Source: Nostoc carneum NIES-2107 (GTDB lineage Bacteria > Cyanobacteriota > Cyanobacteriia > Cyanobacteriales > Nostocaceae). Taken from it: a DNA stretch of 64,000 bases. A program made the translations under genes and the position numbers. The DNA is taken from the NCBI GenBank assembly GCA_002368155.1, contig AP018180.1:7186561-7250560 (forward strand), given 5' to 3'. The notes below the pieces were generated by a model that saw only the letters and a program-made list of their open reading frames with translations, ran no database searches and was not told where the DNA came from. Positions 46,265-56,922 of this stretch are shown piece by piece. Each line of letters opens with the position of its first letter. Position 1 is the first letter of the stretch.

Positions 46265-49200
46265 ATGAATCAAGAGACTTTAGCTAACCAAATCAATCAG
46301 CTTCGTACTACCCTAGGAAAAATGGAGATTGCCCTAGGGACAGTAGATGAAGCGATTGTCTGGACAGATAGCCAGGGTAGAGTAGAGTGGTTTAATGTAG
46401 CTTTTTCTGGCTTGGTAGCTCAGCCAAACATTTCCATTTTAGGTAAGCAGCTATCCCGCATATTGCCTTTACAACAAGCAGGGCAAGATTTGACAACTGC
46501 GGCTCATCCCGTCTCGATGGCGTTGACAACCCAAGCTAAGCATCGAGGCTATTATGAATTTGCCAAAGATTCCCAGGAGTTAATTTTAGAAATTTCTGCA
46601 TCTCCCTTCCAGGTGGAAAACACCTTACAGGCTGAACCAAGTCAAACCAGCGTAGTTTTAGTGATTCGCGACATGACTGAGCATCAGCGAACAGAAAAAG
46701 CCCTGCTGTTAGCGAATCAACAGTTAGAACAGCGAGTTGAACAGCGTACCCAAGAATTAAGTTTTGCTAATCAGCAATTACAGACAACAACATCACGTCT
46801 CAGCGCTCTGATTCAAAATCTACAGGCTGGGGTTTTGGTAGAAGATGAATTAGGGAAAGTAGTCTTAGTCAATCAGGAATTCTGCCGCTTGTTCGGTTTT
46901 GCAGCCGCACCAGAAACTTTAACTGGAGTTGATTGCTCAAAAGCTGCTCAAGATGCTCAACAACTGTTTATTGAACCAGAACGCTTCATGACACGTGTAG
47001 CAGAAATTTTGCTGCATCAACAAATAGTGACAAATGAAGAACTACAATTGCGGGATGGGAGAATTTTTAGCCGAGACTACGTACCGATTTTTATCGCAGA
47101 GCAATACTATGGTCATCTCTGGTTATATCAAGATATTAGCCCCCGCAAGCAAGTAGAAGAAGCCTTAAAACGTCAAAGTCAGCGATCGCATCTTTTTGCT
47201 GAACTCACTCTCAAAATTCGTGAATCTCTGCAAATCAATGAGATTCTACAAAACAGTGTAAAAGAAGTGCAAAAGCTGCTCAAAGCTGACAGGGCATTAA
47301 TCTTGCAAATACAACCACAAGGCGCTTTAACTGTAGTGCAAGAAGCAGTACTTCCTGGCTTACCTGTAGTTATGGGACAAAATATTGATGACCCATGTTT
47401 TACAGAGGGCTACATCGAAAAATATACTCAGGGAAGGATTAGCGCCATTACCGATATAGAAAAGGCTGATATCCTACCTTGTCATATTCAATTACTGCAA
47501 CAATTTGCTGTTAAAGCCAATCTGGTTGTTCCGATAATTCTTAAAAGTGAACTTTGGGGATTGTTAATCACCCATCAATGTTACTATCCTCGCCAGTGGA
47601 CTAGTTGGGAAACTGAGCTGTTGCAGTCACTAGCCGACCAAATCGGTGTAGCATTAGCCCAAGCTCAATTACTAGAAGCAGAAACATTTCAGCGCCAAGA
47701 ACTAGAAATTGCCCGTCAACAAGCGGAAATGGCTTCTCAGGCTAAAAGTATGTTTTTGGCAAACATGAGCCATGAAATTCGTACCCCGATGAATGCTGTG
47801 TTAGGGATGACTGGGTTACTGTTAGAAACTACCTTAAATGAAGAACAGCGTGATTTTGTAGAAACAATTCGTGTCAGTGGCGATGCACTGTTATCTTTGA
47901 TCAACGAGATTTTGGATTTATCCAAACTTGAAGCAGGGGAGATGCTGCTAGAAAATCTCGATTTTGATTTATCTACTTGTGTAGAAGAAGTTTTGGACTT
48001 GTTAGCGCCCCTGGCTCATCATAAGGGGTTAGAAATTGCAGCATTGATTCATCGCAATGTGCCTACTTTTCTGCAAGGTGATGCTAGTCGTCTGCGGCAA
48101 GTTTTAATGAATTTGATTGGGAATGCGATTAAGTTCACTGCTACAGGAGAAGTAGTAGTACAAGCAGAACTCAAAGCAGAAACCTCTACTCAAGCTAGCA
48201 TCTACTTTGCAATTATCGATACTGGACTAGGTATTACTCCACAAGAACAGCGCAAACTCTTTACACCATTTACCCAAGTTGATGCTTCCAATACTCGCCA
48301 ATATGGTGGTACTGGTTTGGGATTAGCTATTTGCAAACAAATAGTAAATTTAATGGGCGGAGAAATTGGCGTACAAAGCAATCTCGGGAAAGGCTCAAAA
48401 TTTTGGTTTGAGGTTCCTTTTAACAAACAAACTCAGCCAAATTTACCAGGAAAAGAACGCGAATCGCTGAAAAATCGCCGCTTGTTAGTAGTAGATGACA
48501 ACGCTACTAATCGCAAAATTATTCACCATCAAGCCAGTAGTTGGGGAATGCAAGTAGATGGTGCGGCTTCTGCTGCAACTGCGCTACAAATGCTAGAGGA
48601 AGCAGCTCTACTGAGAATACCCTATCATATCATCTTAATAGATATGCAAATGCCTCAAACAGATGGCATGACTCTGGCACAACAAATTAAGTCGAATCCT
48701 ATTGTTGCTGATATACCGTTAATTCTGATTACTTCTACCAATCAAAAGAGTGAATTAGAAAACTCTCGTAGAAGCGGATTTGCGAGTTATTTAATTAAAC
48801 CAGTCAAGCCATCTCGACTGCTAGATACAATTTTAAATGTCTTGGACAACCAATCAACTATTGAACAACGTTCATGTCCATTACCGATCAAGAAAATTGC
48901 TAGCTCTACTAAATCTAAGTTAAGAGTATTGCTAGCAGAAGATAATCGAGTAAATCAAAAAGTTGCTCTCAAGCAGCTTCAGAGTTTAGGCTATGAAGCT
49001 GATGTTGCTGCCAATGGCGAAGAAGTTTTACAACTGATAGAAAAAGTTCCTTATGATTTAATTCTCATGGACTGCCAAATGCCAATTCTTGATGGCTTGG
49101 AAACTACCAAAGAAATTCGCCGACTACCAGAAAATTACTTTGCTAGTCATTCCCAACCTGTAGTAATTGCTATGACAGCTAATGCGATGGCAGAAGACAA

Positions 49201-49699
49201 ACAACTTTGTTTGAATGCAGGGATGGATGATTATTTAAGTAAGCCTGTAGTTAAAGACAAGTTGGCAGTATTACTGGAGCATTGGAGTCACATGATACTT
49301 ACGCCAGCAGAAGAAATGGCTGCTGTGTCAACATTTACTACCACAAATGAAAATTTATCTGAACTGCCGATTGATTGGGAAGTACTAAACCAAATATCAG
49401 GCAATAATACAGAATTTGAGTTTTATTTATTGCAAATATACGTGAAAGATTGTCTATCTCATTTAGAGGAAACCAAAACTGCGATCGCATCTCGAGATTT
49501 TCCGCAAATGGCACACACAATCTCTCAGCTAAAAGTCTCTAGTTCCTATATTGGAGCTACAGCCATCCAGCAAACTATAGAAAATTTAGAACAATTAGCC
49601 CAGAATCAAGAATTGGTAAATACACCTCAATACATAGCAGAATTAGAAAATTTTGTGAATAAAATTCAAGCTTTTTTAATTAGTAAGCAGCAGCCTTAA
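46265..49699 (+). CDS. Hybrid sensor histidine kinase (PAS-PAS-GAF-HisKA-HATPase-REC-REC-HPt)
   Basis: 1,144 residues, soluble. Domains: PAS (about 15-135), short coiled coil, PAS (about 175-300), GAF (about 320-470), HisKA with [11 protein letters not shown] (phospho-His about 503), HATPase_c (N box [10 protein letters not shown] boxes DTGLGI and GGTGLGLAI, about 610-740), two receiver domains (about 755-875 and 885-1010; phospho-acceptors in LIDMQMP and LMDCQMP) and a C-terminal HPt-like domain ([17 protein letters not shown]). The GAF holds a Cys-His pair (C406-H407) at the usual bilin-attachment position of cyanobacteriochromes. Input and output unknown. Confidence 0.93.
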   Translation: MNQETLANQINQLRTTLGKMEIALGTVDEAIVWTDSQGRVEWFNVAFSGLVAQPNISILGKQLSRILPLQQAGQDLTTAAHPVSMALTTQAKHRGYYEFAKDSQELILEISASPFQVENTLQAEPSQTSVVLVIRDMTEHQRTEKALLLANQQLEQRVEQRTQELSFANQQLQTTTSRLSALIQNLQAGVLVEDELGKVVLVNQEFCRLFGFAAAPETLTGVDCSKAAQDAQQLFIEPERFMTRVAEILLHQQIVTNEELQLRDGRIFSRDYVPIFIAEQYYGHLWLYQDISPRKQVEEALKRQSQRSHLFAELTLKIRESLQINEILQNSVKEVQKLLKADRALILQIQPQGALTVVQEAVLPGLPVVMGQNIDDPCFTEGYIEKYTQGRISAITDIEKADILPCHIQLLQQFAVKANLVVPIILKSELWGLLITHQCYYPRQWTSWETELLQSLADQIGVALAQAQLLEAETFQRQELEIARQQAEMASQAKSMFLANMSHEIRTPMNAVLGMTGLLLETTLNEEQRDFVETIRVSGDALLSLINEILDLSKLEAGEMLLENLDFDLSTCVEEVLDLLAPLAHHKGLEIAALIHRNVPTFLQGDASRLRQVLMNLIGNAIKFTATGEVVVQAELKAETSTQASIYFAIIDTGLGITPQEQRKLFTPFTQVDASNTRQYGGTGLGLAICKQIVNLMGGEIGVQSNLGKGSKFWFEVPFNKQTQPNLPGKERESLKNRRLLVVDDNATNRKIIHHQASSWGMQVDGAASAATALQMLEEAALLRIPYHIILIDMQMPQTDGMTLAQQIKSNPIVADIPLILITSTNQKSELENSRRSGFASYLIKPVKPSRLLDTILNVLDNQSTIEQRSCPLPIKKIASSTKSKLRVLLAEDNRVNQKVALKQLQSLGYEADVAANGEEVLQLIEKVPYDLILMDCQMPILDGLETTKEIRRLPENYFASHSQPVVIAMTANAMAEDKQLCLNAGMDDYLSKPVVKDKLAVLLEHWSHMILTPAEEMAAVSTFTTTNENLSELPIDWEVLNQISGNNTEFEFYLLQIYVKDCLSHLEETKTAIASRDFPQMAHTISQLKVSSSYIGATAIQQTIENLEQLAQNQELVNTPQYIAELENFVNKIQAFLISKQQP

Positions 49700-50018
49700 T
49701 TCATAACCTAACATTTCCAGGGGTTTGTTCCTGTATTTCTCTCAAATCTGATTGTTTCATAGTGGCTTGATACGGAAAATTAGCATTACATCTGCCTTTA
49801 GTAAGGTTAAATTATTATTTTTGACTGCTACTTGAGATAGCAAAATATTATTTTGCAAACTAGACTTTCTTGGCTATAAATCCTTAAAACCTGTGTTTTT
49901 GCCAGAATTTAAAGATTATTTTTGCAAATTTATATACTTCTATCTTCAGTAGGGTTAAACCACAGAATTAACTTTGTTACGGTTACCTAAGTAATCGAAA
50001 ATTTCAGCGGAGTTTGTA
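49700..50018. other. Intergenic region upstream of the carotenoid protein gene
   Basis: About 320 bp, AT-rich, no gene and no clear hairpin. Expected to carry the promoter of the helical carotenoid protein gene. Confidence 0.5.
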
Positions 50019-50510
50019 ATGACATACACCCAAACCAACGATCCAACTATCAGAGAACACGTTCAAGCTTGGCAAAAATTGGATGTGGATCAACAGCTTG
50101 CTTTGTTTTGGTTTATCTACAAAGAGATGGGTGGCTCAATTACACCAGCAGCGCCTGGTGCAAGTACTGCTTCTTCAGATATTGCAGAAGGGTTATTCAA
50201 TCAAGTTAAAGAATTATCTCACGAAGAACAATTACAACTTCAGCGTGATTTAATTAACAAAGTTGACAATCAACTTTCTCGTCAATACGGTTCTTTAGGT
50301 GAAACCACAAAGTTACTTTTTTGGTATCGCTTATCTCAAGGTATGGATAACGGTACTATTATTCCTATGCCGTCCGATTACAAGCTATCTTCAGATGCTC
50401 AAGCTTTGTTAGATAGAATTAAAGGATTAGCTTTTGAGCAACAGATTACTCTTTTCCGTGATTATGTTGCACCTATGGGTGCGGAAGCGAAATCTGGTGC
50501 AGCACTTTAA
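50019..50510 (+). CDS. hcp: Helical carotenoid protein (OCP N-terminal domain homologue)
   Basis: 163 residues equal to the all-helical N-terminal domain of the orange carotenoid protein (Carot_N), without the C-terminal light-sensing domain. Signature: VQAWQKLDVDQQLALFWFIYKEMGGSITPAAPGA and GSLGETTKLLFWYRLSQGMDNGTIIPMP. HCPs bind canthaxanthin or echinenone-type carotenoids and act as singlet-oxygen or phycobilisome quenchers, depending on clade. Which clade this is cannot be set here. No carotenoid-transfer domain (CTDH) gene is adjacent. Confidence 0.93.
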   Translation: MTYTQTNDPTIREHVQAWQKLDVDQQLALFWFIYKEMGGSITPAAPGASTASSDIAEGLFNQVKELSHEEQLQLQRDLINKVDNQLSRQYGSLGETTKLLFWYRLSQGMDNGTIIPMPSDYKLSSDAQALLDRIKGLAFEQQITLFRDYVAPMGAEAKSGAAL

Positions 50511-50533
50511 TTTTTGAATTCTTCCATCTGCTA

Positions 50534-50560
50534 TAGGATGCGTTAGCGTAACGCATCCTA
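50534..50560. repeat. TAGGATGCGTTA palindrome
   Basis: Perfect 12-bp arms TAGGATGCGTTA / TAACGCATCCTA around GCG, 24 bp after the carotenoid protein gene. Second copy of the repeat at 36716; could act as a terminator hairpin, though there is no U-tract. Confidence 0.75.
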
Positions 50561-50749
50561 CTTGAATTTCAAAAATTGAGTATGAGTATTATAGAAGCGA
50601 TCGCTCTACTGTATTCATTAAGTTGCTATTGCTATATAATCATTCGGTAATATAAGCTAAATTATATTTTTTACCAAAATTGTCTACCCTACTTCCAGAT
50701 TGAGTATGATGTGCCCAAATAAGAAGCTGGTATTTTAGTAGCAATTATT

Positions 50750-51112
50750 TCACCCAACTACAGATTCAATCGCACGGATTAATTGTTGTTTGGTGAATGG
50801 CTTAGTTAAATAAACATCTGCTCCTTGTTTCATTCCCCAAATTCTATCAATATCTTGATTTTTTGAACTACAAATAATAATTGGTAGTTTTTGAGTAGCA
50901 GGGTTTTTTTTCAATTGACGACAGAATTCAAAGCCACTAAGTCCTGGCATCACTACATCTGTGATAATCACATCAGGCTGGTGATTGACTGCTTGATTAA
51001 GACCGTCTTTAGCATCATAAGCCTTGAGTACGATGTAACCACTATCTCCCAGATAACTATTAATTAATTCTAATTGAGAGGGAGTATCTTCAACAACTAA
51101 AACGGTGGGCAT
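50750..51112 (-). CDS. CheY-like response regulator (PilH type)
   Basis: 120 residues from MPTVLVVEDTPSQLEL: a lone receiver domain with the acidic pocket (VEDT), the phospho-acceptor Asp in IITDVVMPGLSG, the Ser/Thr in IICSSK and the Lys in YLTKPF. Resembles PilH-type regulators of chemotaxis-like systems that control type IV pili and hormogonium motility in Nostocales. Lies 47 bp downstream of the PATAN regulator gene, so the pair likely forms one operon. Confidence 0.9.
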   Translation of the reverse strand: MPTVLVVEDTPSQLELINSYLGDSGYIVLKAYDAKDGLNQAVNHQPDVIITDVVMPGLSGFEFCRQLKKNPATQKLPIIICSSKNQDIDRIWGMKQGADVYLTKPFTKQQLIRAIESVVG

Positions 51113-51159
51113 ATAATAATTCCAAATCACGAACTGAAAGTAATGTAATCTTTATTTAA

Positions 51160-52563
51160 TCAAGCCAAATGCATAAAGACAAGCTTCAATAATTCGGCAC
51201 GTGTAAAAGGTTTAGTAAGATAACCGGAAGCCCCTACCAAATTTGCCTTGACTTTATCTACCAGCCCTTTATTACCTGTAACAAATATAACAGGAACGTG
51301 CTTGAACATAGAGTTATTTCGTATAATTCGGCACAACTCATAGCCATCAATACCAGCCATATTTAAATCTAGTAAGATTAAGTCTGGCTTATGCCTAATA
51401 ATTGACATGACAGCTTTGAGTGGATCTTCAATAGTTACTACCGCAAAGTTTTCATCCTCTAAAAAACGACTAATTTCTTTGAGGATGGTAGGACTATCAT
51501 CTACAGAAATAATTTTGTAAACCTTTTTGGCAGTTGCAGTAGCAGTGGTTACTCTTTCAGGAGCCAAATTTATGTTATTTGGTAATGTTAATTCCTGATG
51601 GTTGTCCAAAGAAGGAGAAGCAATATATGATAATTCCTCAAGAGGCTCTATATTCTCTACAGGGATATCTGGGGAGGCTTTAGCAGAAGTATTATTGACT
51701 TCTACGACTTTATTAACTAATCCCGATTCCGATGGTTCTGTTATATATTGAGTAGAAGATAGTCTGGGGCTAAATGTTTTAGGTAATTTATCAAATGGCG
51801 GATCAGCTTCATGTAATATAATTCCACCATTGACAATGTAGTGATATAAGTGTTGAGCCAGCTGGATTTCATCTTGGTTCATAATCACAGCAAGATGACG
51901 CAGGCTAAAACCCTTCATCCAATAAGTTAAATTAGGTTGCAGATCTACAAATATTTGATTTTGAATTGATTTGTTAATAAACAGGTAAGGACGCTGATAG
52001 GGAGAAGAAATATGAGGAGCAAAAGATTGCCAACGCTCTAATCTTGCTTGGCAACGTTCGATAATCTTTTCTACGTCAAGCCTGCAAATTTTCGGTACAT
52101 GAGGCGGTAAATCACTTAATTCATAGTTTCCTACTTTGATTAACAGCAGAGATTCAATCACTTCTTTGACTAATTCTTGAATCAGTACTGCTGCTTGTGT
52201 GGAATGTAAGTGTCCTTGATTGACAAGCCAGACAATTGCTTGATAATCCGGTGGTTCGTTATCTGAATTACCCTGATGTTGCATCAGTTGATTTGGTGAG
52301 TCAACTTCAAACATCAGACGTAATTGCACGCGAGTTTCACTAGTAAGTAAGGGGATTTGATGGCTGAGACGACGTAAATGACGTTCTAGTCGATCAAAGG
52401 GTTCAACTGAGTGGGTAGCATAGGTTATTTTCCCCTGCTCCAGGTAAATCGACCAAGTTACAGAGTTGCTAAATGCTCGTAAATAGGTACTGTCAGAACT
52501 TTTAGATAACTGACTTAACAAACTTTGGGGACGTAGTTTGGTGAATGAGCCAGAGAGATTCAT
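51160..52563 (-). CDS. PATAN-domain response regulator (PatA/PilG-like)
   Basis: About 467 residues from MNLSGSFTKLRPQSLL; the longer frame adds 26 unconserved residues. The N-terminal PATAN (DUF4388-type) domain (about 5-120, SLLSQLSKSSDSTYLRAFSNSVTWSIYLEQGKITYATHS) and central helical region are followed by a C-terminal receiver domain (VYKIISVDDSP, ILLDLNMAGIDGYE, IFVTGNKG, LTKPF). PatA-like proteins affect heterocyst pattern or pilus motility. No CheA or CheW genes lie next to this pair in the window, so the partner kinase is encoded elsewhere. Confidence 0.9.
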   Translation of the reverse strand: MNLSGSFTKLRPQSLLSQLSKSSDSTYLRAFSNSVTWSIYLEQGKITYATHSVEPFDRLERHLRRLSHQIPLLTSETRVQLRLMFEVDSPNQLMQHQGNSDNEPPDYQAIVWLVNQGHLHSTQAAVLIQELVKEVIESLLLIKVGNYELSDLPPHVPKICRLDVEKIIERCQARLERWQSFAPHISSPYQRPYLFINKSIQNQIFVDLQPNLTYWMKGFSLRHLAVIMNQDEIQLAQHLYHYIVNGGIILHEADPPFDKLPKTFSPRLSSTQYITEPSESGLVNKVVEVNNTSAKASPDIPVENIEPLEELSYIASPSLDNHQELTLPNNINLAPERVTTATATAKKVYKIISVDDSPTILKEISRFLEDENFAVVTIEDPLKAVMSIIRHKPDLILLDLNMAGIDGYELCRIIRNNSMFKHVPVIFVTGNKGLVDKVKANLVGASGYLTKPFTRAELLKLVFMHLA

Positions 52564-53153
52564 ACTTTTCGAGGTTTCCGGAAAATCAACGTGAATCAAA
52601 GTAAATTTGAAATAACGACAATGATTATGGCCTCTTAGCAATAATTTTTCTCTAAAAACAAATTATTGCTAAGAAATATCTACATCCCTGACTGACCTTA
52701 AAAACCACAGTATAACTTGTTTGTTAAATTTTGTACCCTGAGAACAGCCTAGTATTTTTACGGTGCTTTGGCCTTACATTTGACATATTGAACTGAGGAT
52801 AATTCTGATAATGATGATGCTTGCGATTCCCAAGGATTTATTCTTTTCATATAAAACTACTGCTTTCTACACAGAAGCTTTAAACTTTTTTGTGGGAAAA
52901 TGCTGGTATTTATTGTATTGTGAGTTTACTAGAATTATGAAGTTCACTAAATGGCTTAATGCGATTAAAGTAAACTATATGTAAATTCTTCTTGACTCAA
53001 TCGCCTATTAATTAAGGTTTTCTTGAATATGTAGATAATTGAGTGGGAAGAATCTCATTAATAATTATTAAGAGATCTACAAAGAAAATACTCATGAATG
53101 TAGTTTTTTTTACCTAAAAACTATATACTGAGAGCTAATAAGGAAAAAATACT
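52564..53153. other. Intergenic region between divergent operons
   Basis: About 590 bp, AT-rich. A 57-codon ORF starting at 52811 (MMMLAIPKDLFF..) has no ribosome site or family features and is not called. Presumably contains promoters for both the PATAN pair and the vWA triad. Confidence 0.5.
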
Positions 53154-53855
53154 TTGAATTATAACATAACACACAAAGTTATGCATGATACATTAAGACT
53201 TGATGAAGTAGTAGAATTTGCGGAAAATCCTGAACCTCGATGCCCTTGTGTGCTCTTGCTAGACACATCAGGTTCGATGCAAGGAGATCCCATAGAAGCT
53301 TTAAATCAAGGCTTGCTGAGTTTAAAAGATGAATTGGTCAAAAATTCTTTAGCAGCTAGAAGAGTAGAAGTAGCTATAGTCACCTTTGACAGTACTGTGA
53401 ACGTAGTACAAGACTTTGTGACAGCCGATCAATTTAACCCACCAATCCTGACAGCACAAGGATTGACCACTATGGGTTCAGGGATTCATAAAGCCTTGGA
53501 CATGATTCAAGAGCGCAAATCTCAATATCGTGCCAATGGTATCGCCTACTACCGTCCTTGGGTGTTTATGATTACCGATGGTGAGCCACAAGGAGAGTTA
53601 GATCAGGTCGTAGAACAAGCAAGTAAACGGTTGCAAGGTGACGAGGCCAATAAAAAAGTAGCATTTTTTACTGTAGGGGTAGAAAATGCTAATATGACAC
53701 GTTTGAATCAGATAGCTGTACGTACTCCTTTAAAACTGAAGGGATTGAATTTTATTGAGATGTTTGTCTGGTTATCAGCCAGTATGTCAGCTGTGTCTCA
53801 CTCACAACTTGATGAACAAGTAGCACTACCACCAATAGGTTGGGGTACTGTTTAA
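53154..53855 (+). CDS. TerY-type von Willebrand factor A protein
   Basis: 233 residues. MIDAS metal site: DTSGSM (about 37-42), TTMGSG (about 105) and MITDGEPQG. This matches TerY-class vWA proteins, the first gene of vWA-PP2C-kinase (TerY-P) triads linked to stress and tellurite-resistance-type systems. A TTG start at 53154 fits the AAGGAA site about 9 nt upstream; ATG 53181 (MHDTLRL) is the alternative. Followed by the phosphatase after fewer than 50 bp. Confidence 0.88.
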   Translation: MNYNITHKVMHDTLRLDEVVEFAENPEPRCPCVLLLDTSGSMQGDPIEALNQGLLSLKDELVKNSLAARRVEVAIVTFDSTVNVVQDFVTADQFNPPILTAQGLTTMGSGIHKALDMIQERKSQYRANGIAYYRPWVFMITDGEPQGELDQVVEQASKRLQGDEANKKVAFFTVGVENANMTRLNQIAVRTPLKLKGLNFIEMFVWLSASMSAVSHSQLDEQVALPPIGWGTV

Positions 53856-53903
53856 TAAATATTGCAGCTTGATACTAACACAGCTAGCTGTTGCAAAAAA
53901 TCT

Positions 53904-54686
53904 ATGAATATGTCAAAACAGATACCTCAATGGCAAGTAGTAGCTGCATCAGTATGTGGTACTAGCCATTTAAAAAACAAACAGCTGTGTCAGGATGCTC
54001 ACCACTGGCAATTATTATCGGATAATGTGTTAGTGGCAGCAGCAGCAGATGGTGCAGGTTCAGCCATTCAAGGCAAAGTCGGAGCGATGATTGCTGTAGA
54101 AACAGCGATAGAAAACATAGCTATCAAAGAAATCACTCGCGATGCTTTAGCGGATGATGGAGTCGTGCGATCGCTGTTGACAGACGCGATGTTAGCCGCT
54201 AAAAAAGCGGTAGAAGACGAAGCGGCCGCATGTAATAATCAGCTTCAGGATTTAGCAACTACCTTAATTGTGATGGTCGCCACACCCGAAGTGGTAGCGG
54301 TGGCCCAGATTGGTGACGGCTTGGCAGTAGCAAAAGATAGTACAGGGAATCTACTGGCATTAACCATGCCTGACAGTGGTGAATATATCAACGAAACTAC
54401 TTTTTTGACTTCGCCAGGAGCCATAGAAACAGCACAGATGAAATTATGGCGTGAATCCATAGTCAATGTCAGTCTGCTCACCGATGGGCTACAAATGTTG
54501 GCTTTAAATATGGTTGTTGGCGAACCCCATAAACCATTCTTCTTTCCCTTATTCGACTTTGTGGCGAATACTCAGGATAAGACGGTGGCTAAAGAACAAT
54601 TAGTGAAGTTTTTAGGATCTGAACGGATTACACAGCGCACTGATGATGATTTAACACTCATCATCGCCGCCCTTAGCAAACCGTAA
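53904..54686 (+). CDS. PP2C-family Ser/Thr protein phosphatase
   Basis: About 260 residues (ATG 53904 or 53910; the longer TTG frame from 53862 is less likely). PP2C metal-binding motifs: QDAHHW, AAAADGAGSA, VAQIGDGLAV and a C-terminal TDDDLTLIIA. Compact PP2C_2-type phosphatase of the TerY-P triad, expected to oppose the kinase encoded next. Close spacing indicates an operon. Confidence 0.9.
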   Translation: MNMSKQIPQWQVVAASVCGTSHLKNKQLCQDAHHWQLLSDNVLVAAAADGAGSAIQGKVGAMIAVETAIENIAIKEITRDALADDGVVRSLLTDAMLAAKKAVEDEAAACNNQLQDLATTLIVMVATPEVVAVAQIGDGLAVAKDSTGNLLALTMPDSGEYINETTFLTSPGAIETAQMKLWRESIVNVSLLTDGLQMLALNMVVGEPHKPFFFPLFDFVANTQDKTVAKEQLVKFLGSERITQRTDDDLTLIIAALSKP

Positions 54687-54744
54687 GCCCAGATCCGCCA
54701 GACGATTCAGCATTTTAAGTAACCCCGTTAACCGTAACTCAATC

Positions 54745-56922
54745 ATGCAGGTACTACGTTGTCTTCCTAAACAGGAAATTCTGAATCTTAACGTCAGTCT
54801 AGGGCGTGGTGGTGAAGCTTGTATCTATGCAGTACCATCCCAAAGTAACTTAGTGGCTAAGGTTTATCACAAACCCACAGCCGCCCACGCTTACAAACTC
54901 CAAGCAATGCTGGTCAATCCGCCAGAAAACCCCACAGCTAATTTAGGGCATATCTCTATTGCTTGGCCGCAGGATGTATTACGCGCAGTAGATGGCAGCG
55001 ATCGCATTGTGGGCTTTTTAATGCCGCGGATTCGTGGGATGCGTCCCATTATTGACTTTTACAATCCCAGAACCCGCCGCCAACACTGCCCATTATTCAA
55101 CTACCAGTACCTGCTACGTACGGCAAGAAATCTGGCGGCTGCTTTTGCGGCTTTGCATAGTAGCGGATATTGCATTGGTGATGTCAATGAGTCCAATATC
55201 CTGGTAAGCGACACAGCACTGGTAACCTTAGTCGATACAGACTCCTTCCAGGTACTCGATCCCGATACTCATGCTGTTTACCGATGCCCTGTAGGTAAAC
55301 CAGAATTTACCCCACCAGAACTGCAAAACAAGATATTCTCACAGCACGATCGCGAAATTACTCACGATTTGTTTGGGTTAGGAGTACTGATATTTCAACT
55401 GTTGATGGAAGGTACCCACCCATTTTCTGGTATTTTCCAAGGTGCTGGCGAACCACCCGCTTACGAATCACGTATTGCTTCCGGTCATTTTACTTACAGT
55501 CAAAGGCGGAAAGTTCCTTACCTAGCTACTCCCATAGCACCCGCTTGGGACATTTTGCACCCCAGCTTACAAGAACTGTTTTTACGTTGTTTTGAGGATG
55601 GACATAACGATCCTCATGTTCGTCCCAGCGCCCAAACCTGGATGCTAGCTATAGCTGAAGCTGAAGAAAGCCTAATTACTTGTAGCGTTAATCCTCAGCA
55701 TAGCTACAACGAGCATCTACATTCATGTCCTTGGTGCGAACGTACTAAACGCTTAGGTGGACGCGATCCCTTCCCGTCACATCGCGCGATCGCTGCCAAA
55801 GAACACCTCAAACCCCGCATCCCCGCTAGAACTCGCTACAATCAGCCGACTCAAAGGCCACAACCTGTAGCCCCCTTACCCACACATCAATGGCAAGCCA
55901 CATATAACAAAAAAGCTACTTTCCCCAATATCCTCAAAAATCGCAAATGGTACCCAGTAGGCTTGTGCGTACTCGGTTTTGGTTTGTTGGGGTATTTAGA
56001 TGTCATGGTGAAATTAACTAGCCCAGTTGTTTCCCAAAATGCTTATACTCAGCAAACTTTGATGTCTAATCAGACAATCAAAAACAAAAACCTCAGCTTT
56101 GATGACTACTATAAACAGGGTCATGCGGCTTACAAAGTGCGAGACTATGGGCGGGCGATTGAGAATTTTAACCAAGCTTTAGAAAAAGAACCCAACCACG
56201 CCAAAGCTCATGTTAACCGCGGTAACGCCCGCTACAACATGAAAGACTATGAAGGCGCACTCAGCGACTACACCGCAGCTTTGCAACTCAACCCTAGAGA
56301 ACTCAAAGCATTTGTGAATCGGGGTAATGTGCGCTATATGCTAGCTGACTATAGCAACGATCCCGATCGCGAATATACCTTAGCGATCGCTGACTTTAAT
56401 AATGCGCTGCGTCTTAATAGTAAGGAAGTAGAAGCTTACATCAGACGAGGTGTTGTCCGCGCCCAAGTTGCTAAATATAGTGGCGACTCGCAACAAGATT
56501 ATCAGCAAGCCATCAATGATTTTACCAAAGCCATTGATATCAATGCCTCACAACCAGAAGCTTTCTACCAACGGGGTATTGTCCATTCGCAGATTGCTCA
56601 ATACAGCAACGATTATGCGCGCGAGTACAATAAAGCGATCGCTGACTTTAACCAAGCCTTAAGCCTCAACCCTAAACAGGGGAAAGTCTACCTCAAACGA
56701 GGTATGATTCACTACGAACTGTCACAATATGGTAGTCAAAATTCAGAGGTAAATCGGATGAAAGCAATTGACGATTTACAAACCTCTGCCAAAGTCTCTC
56801 TAGAACAAGAAGATATGGACAACTACCAACAGGCACTCAGTAGCCTCTGCATTGTTGTAGAAAATAAATGTGATGCTTTATTCCAAAGTAGTAATGTTTT
56901 GGATTCAGCAGAAACAAAGTAA
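54745..56922 (+). CDS. Protein kinase-like protein with TM helix and TPR repeats (TerY-P kinase)
   Basis: 725 residues. A divergent Ser/Thr kinase domain (about 10-310): glycine loop LGRGGEACIYAV, lysine VAKVYHK, catalytic loop GDVNESNILV (replacing HRD..N), metal motif VDTDSF (replacing DFG), and the TerY-P-style PVGKPEFTPPEL. Then a Cys-x2-Cys zinc-like motif (CPWCERTK), a membrane helix (WYPVGLCVLGFGLLGYLDVMV, about 405-425) and about five TPR units to the end (YGRAIENFNQALEKEPNHAKAHVNRG..). Predicted to sit in the membrane with TPRs on the opposite side of the kinase, so the TPRs may sense envelope state. Activity despite altered motifs is inferred from the family. Confidence 0.9.
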   Translation: MQVLRCLPKQEILNLNVSLGRGGEACIYAVPSQSNLVAKVYHKPTAAHAYKLQAMLVNPPENPTANLGHISIAWPQDVLRAVDGSDRIVGFLMPRIRGMRPIIDFYNPRTRRQHCPLFNYQYLLRTARNLAAAFAALHSSGYCIGDVNESNILVSDTALVTLVDTDSFQVLDPDTHAVYRCPVGKPEFTPPELQNKIFSQHDREITHDLFGLGVLIFQLLMEGTHPFSGIFQGAGEPPAYESRIASGHFTYSQRRKVPYLATPIAPAWDILHPSLQELFLRCFEDGHNDPHVRPSAQTWMLAIAEAEESLITCSVNPQHSYNEHLHSCPWCERTKRLGGRDPFPSHRAIAAKEHLKPRIPARTRYNQPTQRPQPVAPLPTHQWQATYNKKATFPNILKNRKWYPVGLCVLGFGLLGYLDVMVKLTSPVVSQNAYTQQTLMSNQTIKNKNLSFDDYYKQGHAAYKVRDYGRAIENFNQALEKEPNHAKAHVNRGNARYNMKDYEGALSDYTAALQLNPRELKAFVNRGNVRYMLADYSNDPDREYTLAIADFNNALRLNSKEVEAYIRRGVVRAQVAKYSGDSQQDYQQAINDFTKAIDINASQPEAFYQRGIVHSQIAQYSNDYAREYNKAIADFNQALSLNPKQGKVYLKRGMIHYELSQYGSQNSEVNRMKAIDDLQTSAKVSLEQEDMDNYQQALSSLCIVVENKCDALFQSSNVLDSAETK

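Noticed and set aside
52811-52984. 57-codon ORF starting with three Met codons
   Set aside because: No ribosome site or family similarity; composition like the surrounding AT-rich spacer.
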